Source: an uncultured Pelagibacteraceae bacterium (lineage in GTDB: Bacteria > Pseudomonadota > Alphaproteobacteria > Pelagibacterales > Pelagibacteraceae). From it: 64,000 nucleotides of DNA. Below, in pieces: positions 51,785-61,113 of the stretch. Both the position numbers and the translations under genes were made by a program. The notes beneath the pieces were generated by a model. That model worked only from the letters and a program-made list of their open reading frames with translations. It made no database searches and was not told where the DNA came from. The DNA lies in assembly GCA_902598485.1 (NCBI GenBank), contig CACKBU010000001.1:96017-160016 (forward strand), written 5' to 3'. The first letter of the stretch is position 1; each line of letters opens with the position of its first letter.

Positions 51785-52679
51785 TTTAAAATCCTCTTCG
51801 TATCAGCAATTAGAACAAAAATCTAAATATACAAACATGTTTTTGAGATGGTTTTTATATTTTATTTTAATTCTTTTTGCTTCTTATTTTATTTTTCCAC
51901 TTTACGTGATGGTTGTTACTTCATTAAAGACAATGGAAGAGATCCGTCAAGGAACACTTCTAAGTTGGCCAAGCGGATTAAATATAGAATCTTGGGCTGT
52001 AGCGTGGGGTGGTCGAGGATATGGAGCTGGTGATACTTTTTTAAGACCATATTTTTGGAATTCAATCAAGATGGTTGTACCAGCAGTATTTTTTTCAACA
52101 TTTATTGGAGCGATGACAGGTTATGTTTTAACTAAATGGAGATTTAAAGGAGATCAGTGGGTTTTCCTTTTTTTATTATTTGGATGTTTCATACCTTTTC
52201 AAGCAATATTGCTACCAATGGCCAGAACTCTCGGAGTATTAGGAATTTCAAATTCTGTAATTGGATTAGTTTTAGTTCATACAGTTTATGGAATACCTTT
52301 TACTACATTATTTTTTAGAAATTATTATATTTCTGTTCCAACAGAATTAGTTAAAGCTGCCAGAATAGATGGAGCTGGGTTTTTTAAAATATTTTTCAAA
52401 ATTTTACTGCCAATATCAGCACCAATTATTGTAGTAACTGTAATTTGGCAGTTCACTCAAATATGGAATGATTTTTTATTTGGATCAACCTTCTCATTTG
52501 GAGAAGCAGCACCAATACAAGTAGCATTAAATAATATGGTTTTATCAAGCACAAGTGTGAAAGAGTATAATGTAGATATGGCTTCAGCTATTATAGCCGG
52601 TATTCCAACACTTATAGTCTATGTATTAGCAGGTAAATATTTTATTAGAGGATTAACTTCAGGAGCAGTGAAAGGATAA
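51774..52679 (+). CDS. Sugar ABC importer permease 2 (MalG/GtsC-like)
   Basis: Second permease of 301 residues with about six membrane segments. The EAA loop is ELVKAARIDGAGFFKIFFKILLPISAP, and FIPFQAILLPMARTLGVLG plus the preceding YVLTKWRFKG are family features. It overlaps the first permease gene and is followed by the ATPase gene after two bases. With its partner it forms the sugar channel. Confidence 0.93.
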   Translation: MQDSLKSSSYQQLEQKSKYTNMFLRWFLYFILILFASYFIFPLYVMVVTSLKTMEEIRQGTLLSWPSGLNIESWAVAWGGRGYGAGDTFLRPYFWNSIKMVVPAVFFSTFIGAMTGYVLTKWRFKGDQWVFLFLLFGCFIPFQAILLPMARTLGVLGISNSVIGLVLVHTVYGIPFTTLFFRNYYISVPTELVKAARIDGAGFFKIFFKILLPISAPIIVVTVIWQFTQIWNDFLFGSTFSFGEAAPIQVALNNMVLSSTSVKEYNVDMASAIIAGIPTLIVYVLAGKYFIRGLTSGAVKG

Positions 52680-52681
52680 CA

Positions 52682-53776
52682 ATGAAAACGTTAAAAATTG
52701 AAGAACTATCAAAAAACTTTGGATCGACTGAGGTTTTAAAAAAAATTAATTTAGACATAGATGAGGGAAATTTCCTAGTTCTTTTAGGACCATCTGGATG
52801 TGGAAAATCAACTTTATTAAATATTATTGCAGGATTAGAAACTATTAATGAGGGTGATGTTTTTATTGATGATTATAATGTCAGCAAGGTAGAGCCAAAA
52901 GACCGTAATATTGCTATGGTTTTTCAATCTTACGCTCTATATCCGTCTATGAATGTTAAGGAGAATATGATTTTTGGTCTTAAACAGGCAAAAACATCAA
53001 AGGAAAAAATACAAGAACAGCTAGAAAAAGTCTCAAAATTTCTACAGGTAGATCAATTGTTAGAAAGAAAACCTTCTCAATTATCTGGAGGACAACGACA
53101 ACGTGTTGCTATTGGTAGAGCTCTCGTAAGGGAGCCAAGGATATTTTTGTTTGACGAACCATTATCTAACTTAGATGCAAAACTACGGGTTGAAATGAGG
53201 AGGGAAATAAAAAAACTTCATCAACAGCTAAAAACAACAGTTGTTTATGTGACCCATGATCAAACAGAGGCAATGAGTTTGGGTACTAACATTGCAATTA
53301 TGAATCATGGAGTAATTCAACAAAATGATACTCCTGAAATGATTTATAATAAGCCAAGCAATACTTTTGTTGCAGACTTTATTGGATCTCCATCAATGAA
53401 CCTTATTAAGGGAATCTTAAAAGAAAATTCAGGAGACTTATTATTTACAGTGAGTGGATCAAATTTAGAAATTCCAATAAAAGATTATGATTTTAAAGAT
53501 AAATCATATTTAAATAATAAAGAGGTTTTCTTTGGTATTAGACCAGAACATATTTTCTTTAAAAAATTTAATGAAAGTGATTTTGAAATTAATTTAAGAG
53601 CAGATCTTAGTGAGTACATAGGTCATGAGCAAATAATGACATTTGATTATGCAAATCAAGAAGTTTTAGCTAAATTTCCATCTACAATTAAAATAGATCT
53701 TGGCAAAGAAACAAAATTATACTTTGATTTAACTCAAGCATCTTTATTTGACGCTCAAACAGAGGAAAGAATATAA
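52682..53776 (+). CDS. Sugar ABC importer ATPase (MalK/UgpC-like)
   Basis: ATPase of 364 residues: Walker A GPSGCGKST, Q-loop FQSYALYPSMNV, signature LSGGQRQRVAIGRAL, Walker B IFLFDEPLSNLDAKLR, switch His in YVTHDQTEAMSL, and a C-terminal regulatory (OB/TOBE) domain from about residue 240. It energises the permease pair upstream. It is followed one base later by an SDR start. Confidence 0.95.
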   Translation: MKTLKIEELSKNFGSTEVLKKINLDIDEGNFLVLLGPSGCGKSTLLNIIAGLETINEGDVFIDDYNVSKVEPKDRNIAMVFQSYALYPSMNVKENMIFGLKQAKTSKEKIQEQLEKVSKFLQVDQLLERKPSQLSGGQRQRVAIGRALVREPRIFLFDEPLSNLDAKLRVEMRREIKKLHQQLKTTVVYVTHDQTEAMSLGTNIAIMNHGVIQQNDTPEMIYNKPSNTFVADFIGSPSMNLIKGILKENSGDLLFTVSGSNLEIPIKDYDFKDKSYLNNKEVFFGIRPEHIFFKKFNESDFEINLRADLSEYIGHEQIMTFDYANQEVLAKFPSTIKIDLGKETKLYFDLTQASLFDAQTEERI

Positions 53777-53777
53777 T

Positions 53778-54539
53778 ATGAAAGTAAAATATTCAGATTT
53801 AAAAAATAAAAGAATATTTATAACTGGTGGAGGTTCAGGAATTGGGGCATCAATCGTTGAGCATTTTTGTGAGCAAGGGAGTGAGGTTCATTTTGTTGAT
53901 ATTGATTTAAAAGAGACAAAAAAATTATTAAACAAAATAAAAAAGAATAAATTTAGATTACCGAAATTTATAGAGTGTAATTTATTAGATATTAATAAAT
54001 TAGAAAAAATAATTAAAAAAATTATTTCTAGCAAAGGACCTATACATGCTTTAATCAACAATGCAGCAAATGATGATAGACATTCTACGGATCAAGTTGA
54101 TGAAAAATACTGGCAAAACAGAATGGATGTAAATTTAAAACATTATTTCTTTGCTGCTAAGGCAGTTATAACGGGAATGAAAAAAATTAAATCAGGATCC
54201 ATTGTAAATTTGAGTTCAGTCTCATGGATGTTAGGAGAAGGAGATAAAGTAGTTTATGAAACTGCCAAGTCTGCTGTTGTAGGTTTAACTCGATCTTTTG
54301 CGCAAGAGTATGGAAAATATAATATAAGAACAAATTCAGTTGTACCTGGTTCAATTGCAACTGAAAGACAAATTAAACATTGGTTAACACCAAAATATAA
54401 AAAGCTTATTTTGGACAGCCAAGCTTTAAAAAGACAGTTAAAACCAAACGATGTAGCTCAGTTAGTAATGTTTTTAGCATCAGATCAATCATCAGGATGT
54501 ACAAAACAAAGCTTTATTGTTGATGGTGGCATAACTTGA
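53778..54539 (+). CDS. Short-chain dehydrogenase, second of a paralogous pair
   Basis: SDR of 253 residues with TGGGSGIGASIVEHF, NNAANDDRH, NLSSVSWMLG (Ser) and the YETAKSAVVG Tyr-Lys pair. It is closely similar to the SDR at 42932 over its whole length and has the same number of residues, indicating a duplication within the region. The frame opens upstream inside the ATPase gene, but ATG 53778 gives a start matching the paralogue (KVKYSDLKNKR). It may oxidise a sugar taken up by the adjacent importer. Confidence 0.88.
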   Translation: MKVKYSDLKNKRIFITGGGSGIGASIVEHFCEQGSEVHFVDIDLKETKKLLNKIKKNKFRLPKFIECNLLDINKLEKIIKKIISSKGPIHALINNAANDDRHSTDQVDEKYWQNRMDVNLKHYFFAAKAVITGMKKIKSGSIVNLSSVSWMLGEGDKVVYETAKSAVVGLTRSFAQEYGKYNIRTNSVVPGSIATERQIKHWLTPKYKKLILDSQALKRQLKPNDVAQLVMFLASDQSSGCTKQSFIVDGGIT

Positions 54540-54544
54540 TCTAG

Positions 54545-55513
54545 GTGAAAGTTGAAAGTTCTACAATTCAAAATAAATTTCTAAGAGTTCAAACTCTTAA
54601 TTACGGCGCCAGTCTTTTTGAAGTTTATCACAAGAAAAAGAAAGTAAATTTAATTTTAAATTTGGGAACAAAAGAAAACTATCGGTATAAACACCCAAGT
54701 GTTGGATCTACTTGTGGAAGATATGCGGGTAGAATTTCTAATTCAAAATTTAAGATAGGTAATAAAAAATTTATTTTAAATTCAAATGAGGGAAAAAACA
54801 CACTTCACGGTGGGAAAGTCGGTTTCTCAATTCTTCCATGTAAAAAATTATATCAAACAAAAGATAAAGTAATATATCAAATCCATTCAATAGATAACGA
54901 TCAAGGCTTTCCAGGAAATCTAGTTGTTAATTGTACTTATCAATTAAGAAATAAATTTCTGTTTATAAAATATGAATACAAATCTAATAAAACTACTCAT
55001 GTTAATTTAACTAATCATAGTTATTGGAATTTAGAAAAAAATAAAAAAAATATGATTTATAATCATGAGTTAAAATTAAACTCATCTAAATATCTTCAAA
55101 TAGACAAAAATCTAATCCCAACTGGTAGGTTCAAAAATATAAAAAAATCTATTTATGATTTTTCAAATTTTGAAAACATTGGTAAAAAATTAGATTACTT
55201 TAAAAATAAAAAGCTTGATACTAAATTCAAAGGTTTTGACACAACTTTCGTTGTAAAAAAAAATAATAGAAATTATGTTGGAACTTTAAAAAATAATAAT
55301 ACTAATATTCGAGTTGATTTTTTTTCAAATTTACCTAGTGTTCAACTTTATTCAGCACAAAATCTAAATTACAAAAAAAAATTATTTCCTTACCAAGGTA
55401 TTTGTTTAGAAACTCAATACTTTCCTGATGCACCTAATAAAAAAAATTTTCCAAGTACTTTAATTAAACCTAATAAAAGGTATACATGCTTTACAAAAAT
55501 TAAAATTAGTTAA
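54545..55513 (+). CDS. Aldose 1-epimerase (GalM-like)
   Basis: Mutarotase of 322 residues that interconverts alpha and beta sugar anomers. Family features are LNYGASLFEV, GSTCGRYAGRISNSKF, NTLHGGK, VNLTNHSYWNL with the catalytic His, and the catalytic Glu in ICLETQYFPDAPN. It starts with GTG, five bases after the SDR stop; no in-frame ATG gives the conserved N terminus. It is very rich in Lys and Asn. Together with the SDR and importer it fits aldose uptake and oxidation. Confidence 0.9.
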   Translation: MKVESSTIQNKFLRVQTLNYGASLFEVYHKKKKVNLILNLGTKENYRYKHPSVGSTCGRYAGRISNSKFKIGNKKFILNSNEGKNTLHGGKVGFSILPCKKLYQTKDKVIYQIHSIDNDQGFPGNLVVNCTYQLRNKFLFIKYEYKSNKTTHVNLTNHSYWNLEKNKKNMIYNHELKLNSSKYLQIDKNLIPTGRFKNIKKSIYDFSNFENIGKKLDYFKNKKLDTKFKGFDTTFVVKKNNRNYVGTLKNNNTNIRVDFFSNLPSVQLYSAQNLNYKKKLFPYQGICLETQYFPDAPNKKNFPSTLIKPNKRYTCFTKIKIS

Positions 55514-55516
55514 TTT

Positions 55517-56554
55517 ATGGGTAAAAAAATTAATATCTCTATAGTTGGAACGGGTTTAATGGGCTTACAACACATTAAAGCTATTCAAAAATCAAAGAAA
55601 GCAATTCTTCATTCAATAGTAGATATTAGTAATAATGCTAAAAATTTATCCAAAAAATATAAAATTCCATTGTATTCAAATGTATCGGAGCTTTTAAATT
55701 CAAACAAACTTGATGCTGTAATTGTTGCTACTCCTAATCAATTGCATGAAAAACATACTGTAAGTTTTTTAAAAAATAAAATACCTGTCCTGTTAGAAAA
55801 ACCTATTTCAGACAACATTCAATCTGCAAAAAAAATTATAAGTAGTGCTTATAAGAATAAAACTCCATTGCTAATTGGATATCATCGCAGACACAATTCG
55901 ATAGTCTCTAAAGTAAAAGAACTTATTAATAAAGGTAAATTAGGTAAAATTGTTTCAGCAAACATTTTATGTTGGTTGTATAAACACAAAGCATATTACA
56001 AAGAAAAATGGAGAGTTAGTAAAGGTGGTGGGCCTTTAGGTATCAATTTAGTTCATGACATTGATATGATTTGTTATTTATTGGGTTCAATAAAATATGT
56101 TCAAGCATTTACAACTAATAAAACAAGAAAATTTCAAGTAGAGGATACAGCTACAATAAGCTTGATCTTTAATTCAGGAGCGCTTTGTACACTTAATTTA
56201 TCAGATACAATTGTTGCACCGTGGAGTTACGAATTAACCGCTGGAGAAAATCCTGTATACCCAATTACCAACCAATCTGCATATATGATTGGAGGCACAA
56301 AAGGTTCTTTGCAGTTTCCCAATCTTAAATATTGGTTCTATAAAAAAGAAAGAAGCTGGTGGAATAAGATATTTGTTAATGAAGATAAAAACAAAAAAGA
56401 TGACAACACATTAGTAAACCAAATTGACCATTTTGCTGATGTAGTGACTAAAAAAGTAAAACCAAAAGTGAATGGTAATGATGGTTTAATTTCTCTCAAA
56501 ATTTTTGCAGCAATAACTAAAAGTGCAAAAACTGGTAAAAAAGTAGGAATATAA
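55517..56554 (+). CDS. Gfo/Idh/MocA-family oxidoreductase
   Basis: Oxidoreductase of 345 residues: Rossmann turn ISIVGTGLMGLQHI, catalytic lysine in LLEKPISDN, GYHRRHNSIVS and GPLGINLVHDIDMICYLLG with the active-site Asp. It starts three bases after the GalM stop and is the last gene of the sugar importer operon. The HRRHN stretch is reminiscent of inositol or glucose-fructose oxidoreductase-type enzymes. The specific sugar is unknown. Confidence 0.87.
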   Translation: MGKKINISIVGTGLMGLQHIKAIQKSKKAILHSIVDISNNAKNLSKKYKIPLYSNVSELLNSNKLDAVIVATPNQLHEKHTVSFLKNKIPVLLEKPISDNIQSAKKIISSAYKNKTPLLIGYHRRHNSIVSKVKELINKGKLGKIVSANILCWLYKHKAYYKEKWRVSKGGGPLGINLVHDIDMICYLLGSIKYVQAFTTNKTRKFQVEDTATISLIFNSGALCTLNLSDTIVAPWSYELTAGENPVYPITNQSAYMIGGTKGSLQFPNLKYWFYKKERSWWNKIFVNEDKNKKDDNTLVNQIDHFADVVTKKVKPKVNGNDGLISLKIFAAITKSAKTGKKVGI

Positions 56555-56615
56555 AATTATTATTAAAATTTAAATCATTCATTGTTTTGACATATTTTAT
56601 TTGTTAACTTTTTCT

Positions 56616-57125
56616 ATGAAAAAAATTATCTTACTTGCTTTATTTAGTTTGTTATTTTTTACAAATTCAAATGCTGCATGTGATGATCCTTTAACAGAAG
56701 GTGTAGATTATTCTAATTGTAGATTTTCAGACTCACAAGATTTACAAGGAAGTTATCTTCCAAATTCAAATCTTTCTTTTGCAAGTTTTATTCAAGTAAA
56801 TTTTGATAAAAGTATAATGATGACTTCAAATTTATCGTTTGGAACTTTTCCAGAGTCTACCTTCGTAAGAGCTAATCTTTATGAGTCTGTTTCAATTGGT
56901 GCAAATTTTGAAAAAACTAACTTTACTGGAGCAAACCTAACTAGAGTTGATTTTATGGGAGCAACTTTAATCGAAGCAAATTTTCAAAACTCTAATTTAA
57001 TGGAAGCTAACTTTACATCTTCTAATATCACTAATGCTAATTTTGATGGAGCTAATTTAACTGGAGCAACATGGACCAATGGTCAAACTTGTGGTCCAGA
57101 ATCTATCGGTACCTGTAAACAATAA
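56616..57125 (+). CDS. Secreted pentapeptide-repeat protein
   Basis: Protein of 169 residues with a signal peptide (IILLALFSLLFFTNSNA, cleaved before ACDD). The mature part is a right-handed quadrilateral beta-helix of about twelve A(N/D)LxX pentapeptide repeats, clearest in ANFEKTNFTGANLTRVDF and the units up to ANLTGATW. Two Cys near each end may form disulfides. ATG 56616 is chosen over an upstream start because it begins the signal peptide. Export is uncommon among pentapeptide proteins. Function is unknown. Confidence 0.8.
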   Translation: MKKIILLALFSLLFFTNSNAACDDPLTEGVDYSNCRFSDSQDLQGSYLPNSNLSFASFIQVNFDKSIMMTSNLSFGTFPESTFVRANLYESVSIGANFEKTNFTGANLTRVDFMGATLIEANFQNSNLMEANFTSSNITNANFDGANLTGATWTNGQTCGPESIGTCKQ

Positions 57126-57128
57126 TTA

Positions 57129-57422
57129 ATGAATACTTCAGTTAATACTGATGATGTTATCTTTAATTTTTTTAAACAAATTTGTGATGAAAAAGATGAT
57201 CAAAAATGTGTTGAGCTTGGAAACGAATGGATAAAGGCAATGGAAACGAATTTATCCGAAATGGAGAAAAATCTAAATGGGGCTGATTATATTAAACATA
57301 AAGATGACATTCAAAGTAACAGAAACCATCTTAATAGCTTAAAAAACAAAAACTCATCTGAATGGCGAGAGTACGCAACTCAATGCATGATTGAAATAAT
57401 GAATCATAAGAGTCAAAAATAA
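57129..57422 (+). CDS. Small helical hypothetical protein
   Basis: Hydrophilic protein of 97 residues, three bases after the pentapeptide-repeat gene and so probably co-transcribed with it. It appears mostly helical (EWIKAMETNLSEMEKNLNG, DIQSNRNHLNSLKN) with three Cys residues at ICDEK, KCVEL and QCMIE. No signal peptide, membrane segment or known domain was recognised. Confidence 0.6.
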   Translation: MNTSVNTDDVIFNFFKQICDEKDDQKCVELGNEWIKAMETNLSEMEKNLNGADYIKHKDDIQSNRNHLNSLKNKNSSEWREYATQCMIEIMNHKSQK

Positions 57423-57462
57423 TTTAAGAAATAAATTTTAAATCACTAGCTATATCGATTAA

Positions 57463-57468
57463 TATAAT
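57463..57468 (+). promoter_or_regulatory. Likely -10 element of the TPP-riboswitch transcript
   Basis: A perfect TATAAT lies 17 bases before the start of the conserved riboswitch core. A convincing -35 box is not visible in the AT-rich sequence upstream. Confidence 0.5.
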
Positions 57469-57480
57469 ATAAACACAATA

Positions 57481-57548
57481 AGAAGGGGTGTCTTAACAGA
57501 CTGAGATCATACCCTAAGAACCTGTCCGGTAATTCAGAAAGGGATGAA
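57481..57548 (+). ncRNA. TPP (THI-box) riboswitch
   Basis: The conserved thiamine pyrophosphate aptamer is seen in order: GGGGTGTC, a short P3 stem (GTC/GAC with loop TTAACA), CTGAGA at 57501, ACCC at 57511 pairing with GGGT, GAACCTG at 57518, P4 (CTG/CAG) and AGGGATGAAATG. The 3' strand AAAGGG also serves as the ribosome-binding site, three to eight bases before the ATG of the symporter gene. Control is therefore most likely at translation initiation: TPP binding should sequester the site. No terminator hairpin lies between aptamer and gene. Confidence 0.95.
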
Positions 57549-58988
57549 ATGGATAAAACATATTTTTTAACTCAATCAACATCACTAATATTAGTTATTG
57601 CAATAAGTTTAATATTCTCTTTTTTAGGAATTTTTCACTCTAATAAATATAAGGGCATAAATAATTATTTAACTGCAAATAGAAACGTTGGTTTATTTTC
57701 GCTCACTACAAGTCTTGTAGCATCAGCTTTAGGGGCTTGGATTTTATTTGGTCCAGTTGCGGCTGCAACATGGGGTGGAGTAGGTGCTGTTATTGGTTAT
57801 GCATTAGGCACAGCTTTTCCAATGATTTTCTTAATTTATTTTGGAAATAAAATTAGAAATGAGTTTCCAAAAGGATCTTCGTTAGTTGAGTTTATGAGAA
57901 AGAAATTTGGCAAAAGTCTATTTAAGTTAATTTTGTTAATGACAATCTTTTATATGTTCATTTTTCTTTGTGCAGAAGTAACGGCGGTTGCTGTATTAAT
58001 CAATTATATATCTGGAACAGAATTGTGGATTACAGCGTTAATAGTTTTGATAGCTACCTTAAGCTATACTCTTTATGGGGGTTTAAGAGCATCAATATTT
58101 ACTGACAATGTTCAAATGATTGTAATTGGTGTTTTGTTATTTATTTTAATTTCAATTATTAGTTCCTCTTCAGGAAATAATTTTTCTTTTTCTTTAATTC
58201 ATGAGAAAAATCCTCAATTATTAAGTTCAAAATATATTCCAGGATACACTGCTGGATTAACTTTTTTTATTGCAGTTGCGGCAACCAATTTATTTCATCA
58301 AGGAAATTGGCAAAGAGTATATGCAGCAAAAGATTATCAAACATTAAAAAGCAGTTTGGTAATTTCTTTCTTTATTATTATTCCAATAGTTTTTTTAATG
58401 GGTTTTATTGGAATGGTTTCATTTTCAATTGATCCATCTATAAGACCTGATTTAGGATTTTTTAGTTTATTATTAAAAGATCAAACAGAAATTTTATCCT
58501 TTTTGATTGTTATTCTTGGTCTTGCATTAACAATTTCAACCGTTGATACTTTGGTTAATGCTATCTCCAGTTTGTTTGTAGTTGATGGTAAAGCAACTTT
58601 TAACTTAGGAAATAAAACTGATTACTTAAAAATATCTAAATATTTTATTTTAATCTTGTCTATCATTGCTTTTGGAGTTGCTTCAAGAGGATTTGATATT
58701 TTATATTTATTCCTTCTTGCAGATTTATTTTGTTGTGCGTTTGTAGTGACTGTTTTTTATAGTTTCTATAATAAAGTGGATGAAAAAACTGCTTATGTTT
58801 CAATTGTAATTGGTCTAGTTGCTGGATTTTTAATGTTTCCATTTCCAGATTTTTCTAAAAGTTTGTTAGTGGGAGTATTTTTGTCTAAAGACTTGTTTTC
58901 ACCTTTTATAACTCAATCTTTATTATTTTTATCTTTTTTAATTGCAACATTTTTGCCTGCAATAATTTTAAAAATTAAATTCAGATAG
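57549..58988 (+). CDS. thiV: ThiV-like sodium/solute symporter, thiamine-precursor uptake
   Basis: Inner-membrane protein of 479 residues with about 13 hydrophobic segments of the sodium:solute symporter family; features include SALGAWILFGPVAAATWGGVG, GLRASIFTDNVQMIVIGV and ATNLFHQGNWQRVYAAKD. The TPP riboswitch right before it points to a thiamine-related substrate. In SAR11 such a riboswitch-linked symporter (ThiV) is the proposed importer of the pyrimidine precursor HMP. An ATG at 57544 is out of frame and stops after eight codons. Its stop overlaps the convergent thioredoxin-like gene by eight bases. Confidence 0.88.
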   Translation: MDKTYFLTQSTSLILVIAISLIFSFLGIFHSNKYKGINNYLTANRNVGLFSLTTSLVASALGAWILFGPVAAATWGGVGAVIGYALGTAFPMIFLIYFGNKIRNEFPKGSSLVEFMRKKFGKSLFKLILLMTIFYMFIFLCAEVTAVAVLINYISGTELWITALIVLIATLSYTLYGGLRASIFTDNVQMIVIGVLLFILISIISSSSGNNFSFSLIHEKNPQLLSSKYIPGYTAGLTFFIAVAATNLFHQGNWQRVYAAKDYQTLKSSLVISFFIIIPIVFLMGFIGMVSFSIDPSIRPDLGFFSLLLKDQTEILSFLIVILGLALTISTVDTLVNAISSLFVVDGKATFNLGNKTDYLKISKYFILILSIIAFGVASRGFDILYLFLLADLFCCAFVVTVFYSFYNKVDEKTAYVSIVIGLVAGFLMFPFPDFSKSLLVGVFLSKDLFSPFITQSLLFLSFLIATFLPAIILKIKFR

Positions 58989-59349
58989 AGGATTTTAAAG
59001 CATCATAAATAAGTTCTTTGGTAGTCTCACCAATACTTCTGTAAACTTCTTTATTATCTTTGAAAATTAAAAGCGTTGTTTGATATTGAACGTTAAAAAA
59101 TTGAGCAATTTCTTTATTTGTTACATCAAAAGCAAAGTATTCCATATTTTCAAAATCTTTTTTTGCTTTTTTTAACACTTCCATTTGACCTGCACATGAT
59201 GAGCAATATTTAATCCAAGAACTTACTACAACAACTTTTCCCTCTGATAGAGCTTTATTGAATAATTCTTTACTGTAAGTAGTTTCTTTTCCAATTGCTT
59301 TGGTGCTAAATGTTAATACAAAACAGATAAATACTAAAAATTTTTTCAT
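58981..59349 (-). CDS. Secreted thioredoxin-like protein
   Basis: Protein of 122 residues with a signal peptide (FLVFICFVLTFSTKAIG, then KETTY) and a thioredoxin fold. The redox pair is in SWIKYCSSCAGQM (Cys-x-x-Cys, preceded by Tyr rather than the common Trp). The core FNVQYQTTLLIF has the cis-Pro position changed to Thr-Thr, so ordinary thioredoxin activity is uncertain. It may reduce or isomerise periplasmic disulfides or support cytochrome c maturation. It is divergent from the ABC exporter genes by 68 bp. Confidence 0.8.
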   Translation of the reverse strand: MKKFLVFICFVLTFSTKAIGKETTYSKELFNKALSEGKVVVVSSWIKYCSSCAGQMEVLKKAKKDFENMEYFAFDVTNKEIAQFFNVQYQTTLLIFKDNKEVYRSIGETTKELIYDALKSSI

Positions 59350-59417
59350 TGTATTTAATTTAGGAAAATTAAAATTTATTGTAATACCATAAATTGTCTC
59401 TATATATGCTTATCTAC

Positions 59418-60353
59418 ATGTCAAACGATCAAATAAGCATAAATAACCTGTCAAAAGTATACGACAATGGTTTTGAAGCATTAAAAAACATAAATCTTAA
59501 TATTAAAAAAGGTGAAATTTTTGCAATGCTTGGACCAAATGGCGCAGGAAAAACAACTCTCATAAGTATTATCTGTGGGATAGTAAGACCATCTTCTGGA
59601 AAGGTTACAGTAGACGAATTTGATATAATTGATGATTATAGAGAAACAAGGTCAAAAATTGGTTTAGTTCCACAAGAGCTTACTCTGGAACAATTTGAAA
59701 CCGTATTTAATAACGTTTCCTATTCTAGAGGTTTGTACGGAAAAAAACCTGACGCAAAACATATTGAGAAAGTTTTAAAAGATTTAAGTTTATGGGATAA
59801 AAAAGATTTAAGACTTCGACAATTGTCTGGAGGAATGAAAAGAAGAGTTTTGATTGCAAAAGCATTATCTCATGAACCAACTATTTTGTTTTTAGATGAA
59901 CCAACTGCTGGTGTAGATGTTGAGTTAAGACAAGACATGTGGAAAGTTGTTGAGAGTTTAAGAAAAACTGGTGTTACAATAATTTTAACCACACACTACA
60001 TAGAAGAGGCTGAGGCTATTGCGGATAGAGTTGGAGTAATCAATCAAGGAGAAATAATAGTTGTTGATGAAACAAAAGAATTATTAAAGAAAATGGGTCA
60101 TAAAAAGCTTACTGTAGACTTACAAGAAGAGGTCAAAGAGATACCAAGTAGTTTAGAAAAATATAATCTTGAAATTGGAAAAGATAAAATATCCATTGAT
60201 TATACTTACAATGTTCAAGCAAAACAAACTGGTATTACAAATTTACTTCAAGATTTAAAAGATGCAGGATTTAAATTAAAAGATTTAAAAACAGAACAAA
60301 GCACTTTAGAAAAAATTTTTGTAAGTTTAGTAAAGGAAAATAAAAATGTTTAA
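59418..60353 (+). CDS. ABC-2 type exporter ATPase
   Basis: ATPase of 311 residues with Walker [10 protein letters not shown], signature [15 protein letters not shown], Walker [13 protein letters not shown] and switch His in [12 protein letters not shown]-terminal extension of about 90 residues (from [11 protein letters not shown]) is typical of exporters in the YadG/CcmA-like group. The frame opens at 59394, but the ATG at 59418 matches the family N terminus. It overlaps the permease gene by eight bases. The exported molecule is unknown. Confidence 0.92.
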   Translation: MSNDQISINNLSKVYDNGFEALKNINLNIKKGEIFAMLGPNGAGKTTLISIICGIVRPSSGKVTVDEFDIIDDYRETRSKIGLVPQELTLEQFETVFNNVSYSRGLYGKKPDAKHIEKVLKDLSLWDKKDLRLRQLSGGMKRRVLIAKALSHEPTILFLDEPTAGVDVELRQDMWKVVESLRKTGVTIILTTHYIEEAEAIADRVGVINQGEIIVVDETKELLKKMGHKKLTVDLQEEVKEIPSSLEKYNLEIGKDKISIDYTYNVQAKQTGITNLLQDLKDAGFKLKDLKTEQSTLEKIFVSLVKENKNV

Positions 60354-61110
60354 TTATTATGCTTTTAAAGCAATTTATCTTCATGAGATGGATAGATTTA
60401 GACGAACATTGATGCAATCTTTATTATCACCAGTATTATCTACTTCTTTATATTTTATTGTTTTTGGTTCAGTAATCGGAGGCTATGTTGAAAATATTGA
60501 TGGCATTAGTTATGGATCATATATTGTACCTGGTTTATTGATGCTTACATTATTAACTCAATCAATAAGTAACACATCTTTTGGTATTTTTTTTCCTAAA
60601 TTTAATGGAACAATTTATGAAATTTTAGCGGCACCAATATCAACATTAGAAATAGTTCTTGCATTTGTTGGCGCAGGAGCAACTAAAACTTTAATTGTAG
60701 GTTGTATGATATTTATTACCTCAACTTTTTTTGTTGAAGTTGAAGTAAAATTCCCAATATTAATGATTTTTCTTTTAGTGTTAGTTTCATTTACTTTTGC
60801 ATTGTTCGGTTTTTTAATTGGATTGATGAGTTCTAATTTTGAACAAATGTCAATTATACCTACTCTTGTTATAACTCCCATGGTTTTTTTAGGTGGAAGC
60901 TTATATTCTTTAGATATGCTTCCTGAGTTTTGGCAAATAGTTACGTATTTTAATCCAGTAGTATATTTGATTAATGGACTAAGATTTTCATTTTATGGAG
61001 TATCAGATTTTAATATATGGACAAGTGTTGGTTTAATGTTAAGTTTTTTGGTTATTTGTATAGTGATAGTAACGAGTCTTCTTAAAAAAGGTTATAATAT
61101 AAAAGCATAA
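60346..61110 (+). CDS. ABC-2 type exporter permease
   Basis: Inner-membrane protein of 254 residues with six hydrophobic segments and the ABC-2 pattern: [74 protein letters not shown] and [17 protein letters not shown]. It resembles the YadH permease. It pairs with the upstream ATPase for export of an unknown substrate. A short membrane-protein gene follows three bases after its stop. Confidence 0.92.
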   Translation: MFNYYAFKAIYLHEMDRFRRTLMQSLLSPVLSTSLYFIVFGSVIGGYVENIDGISYGSYIVPGLLMLTLLTQSISNTSFGIFFPKFNGTIYEILAAPISTLEIVLAFVGAGATKTLIVGCMIFITSTFFVEVEVKFPILMIFLLVLVSFTFALFGFLIGLMSSNFEQMSIIPTLVITPMVFLGGSLYSLDMLPEFWQIVTYFNPVVYLINGLRFSFYGVSDFNIWTSVGLMLSFLVICIVIVTSLLKKGYNIKA

Positions 61111-61113
61111 ATA

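Noticed and set aside
57544..57570. ATG at 57544 as start of the symporter
   Set aside because: It is out of frame and meets a stop after eight codons; ATG 57549 opens the full membrane protein.
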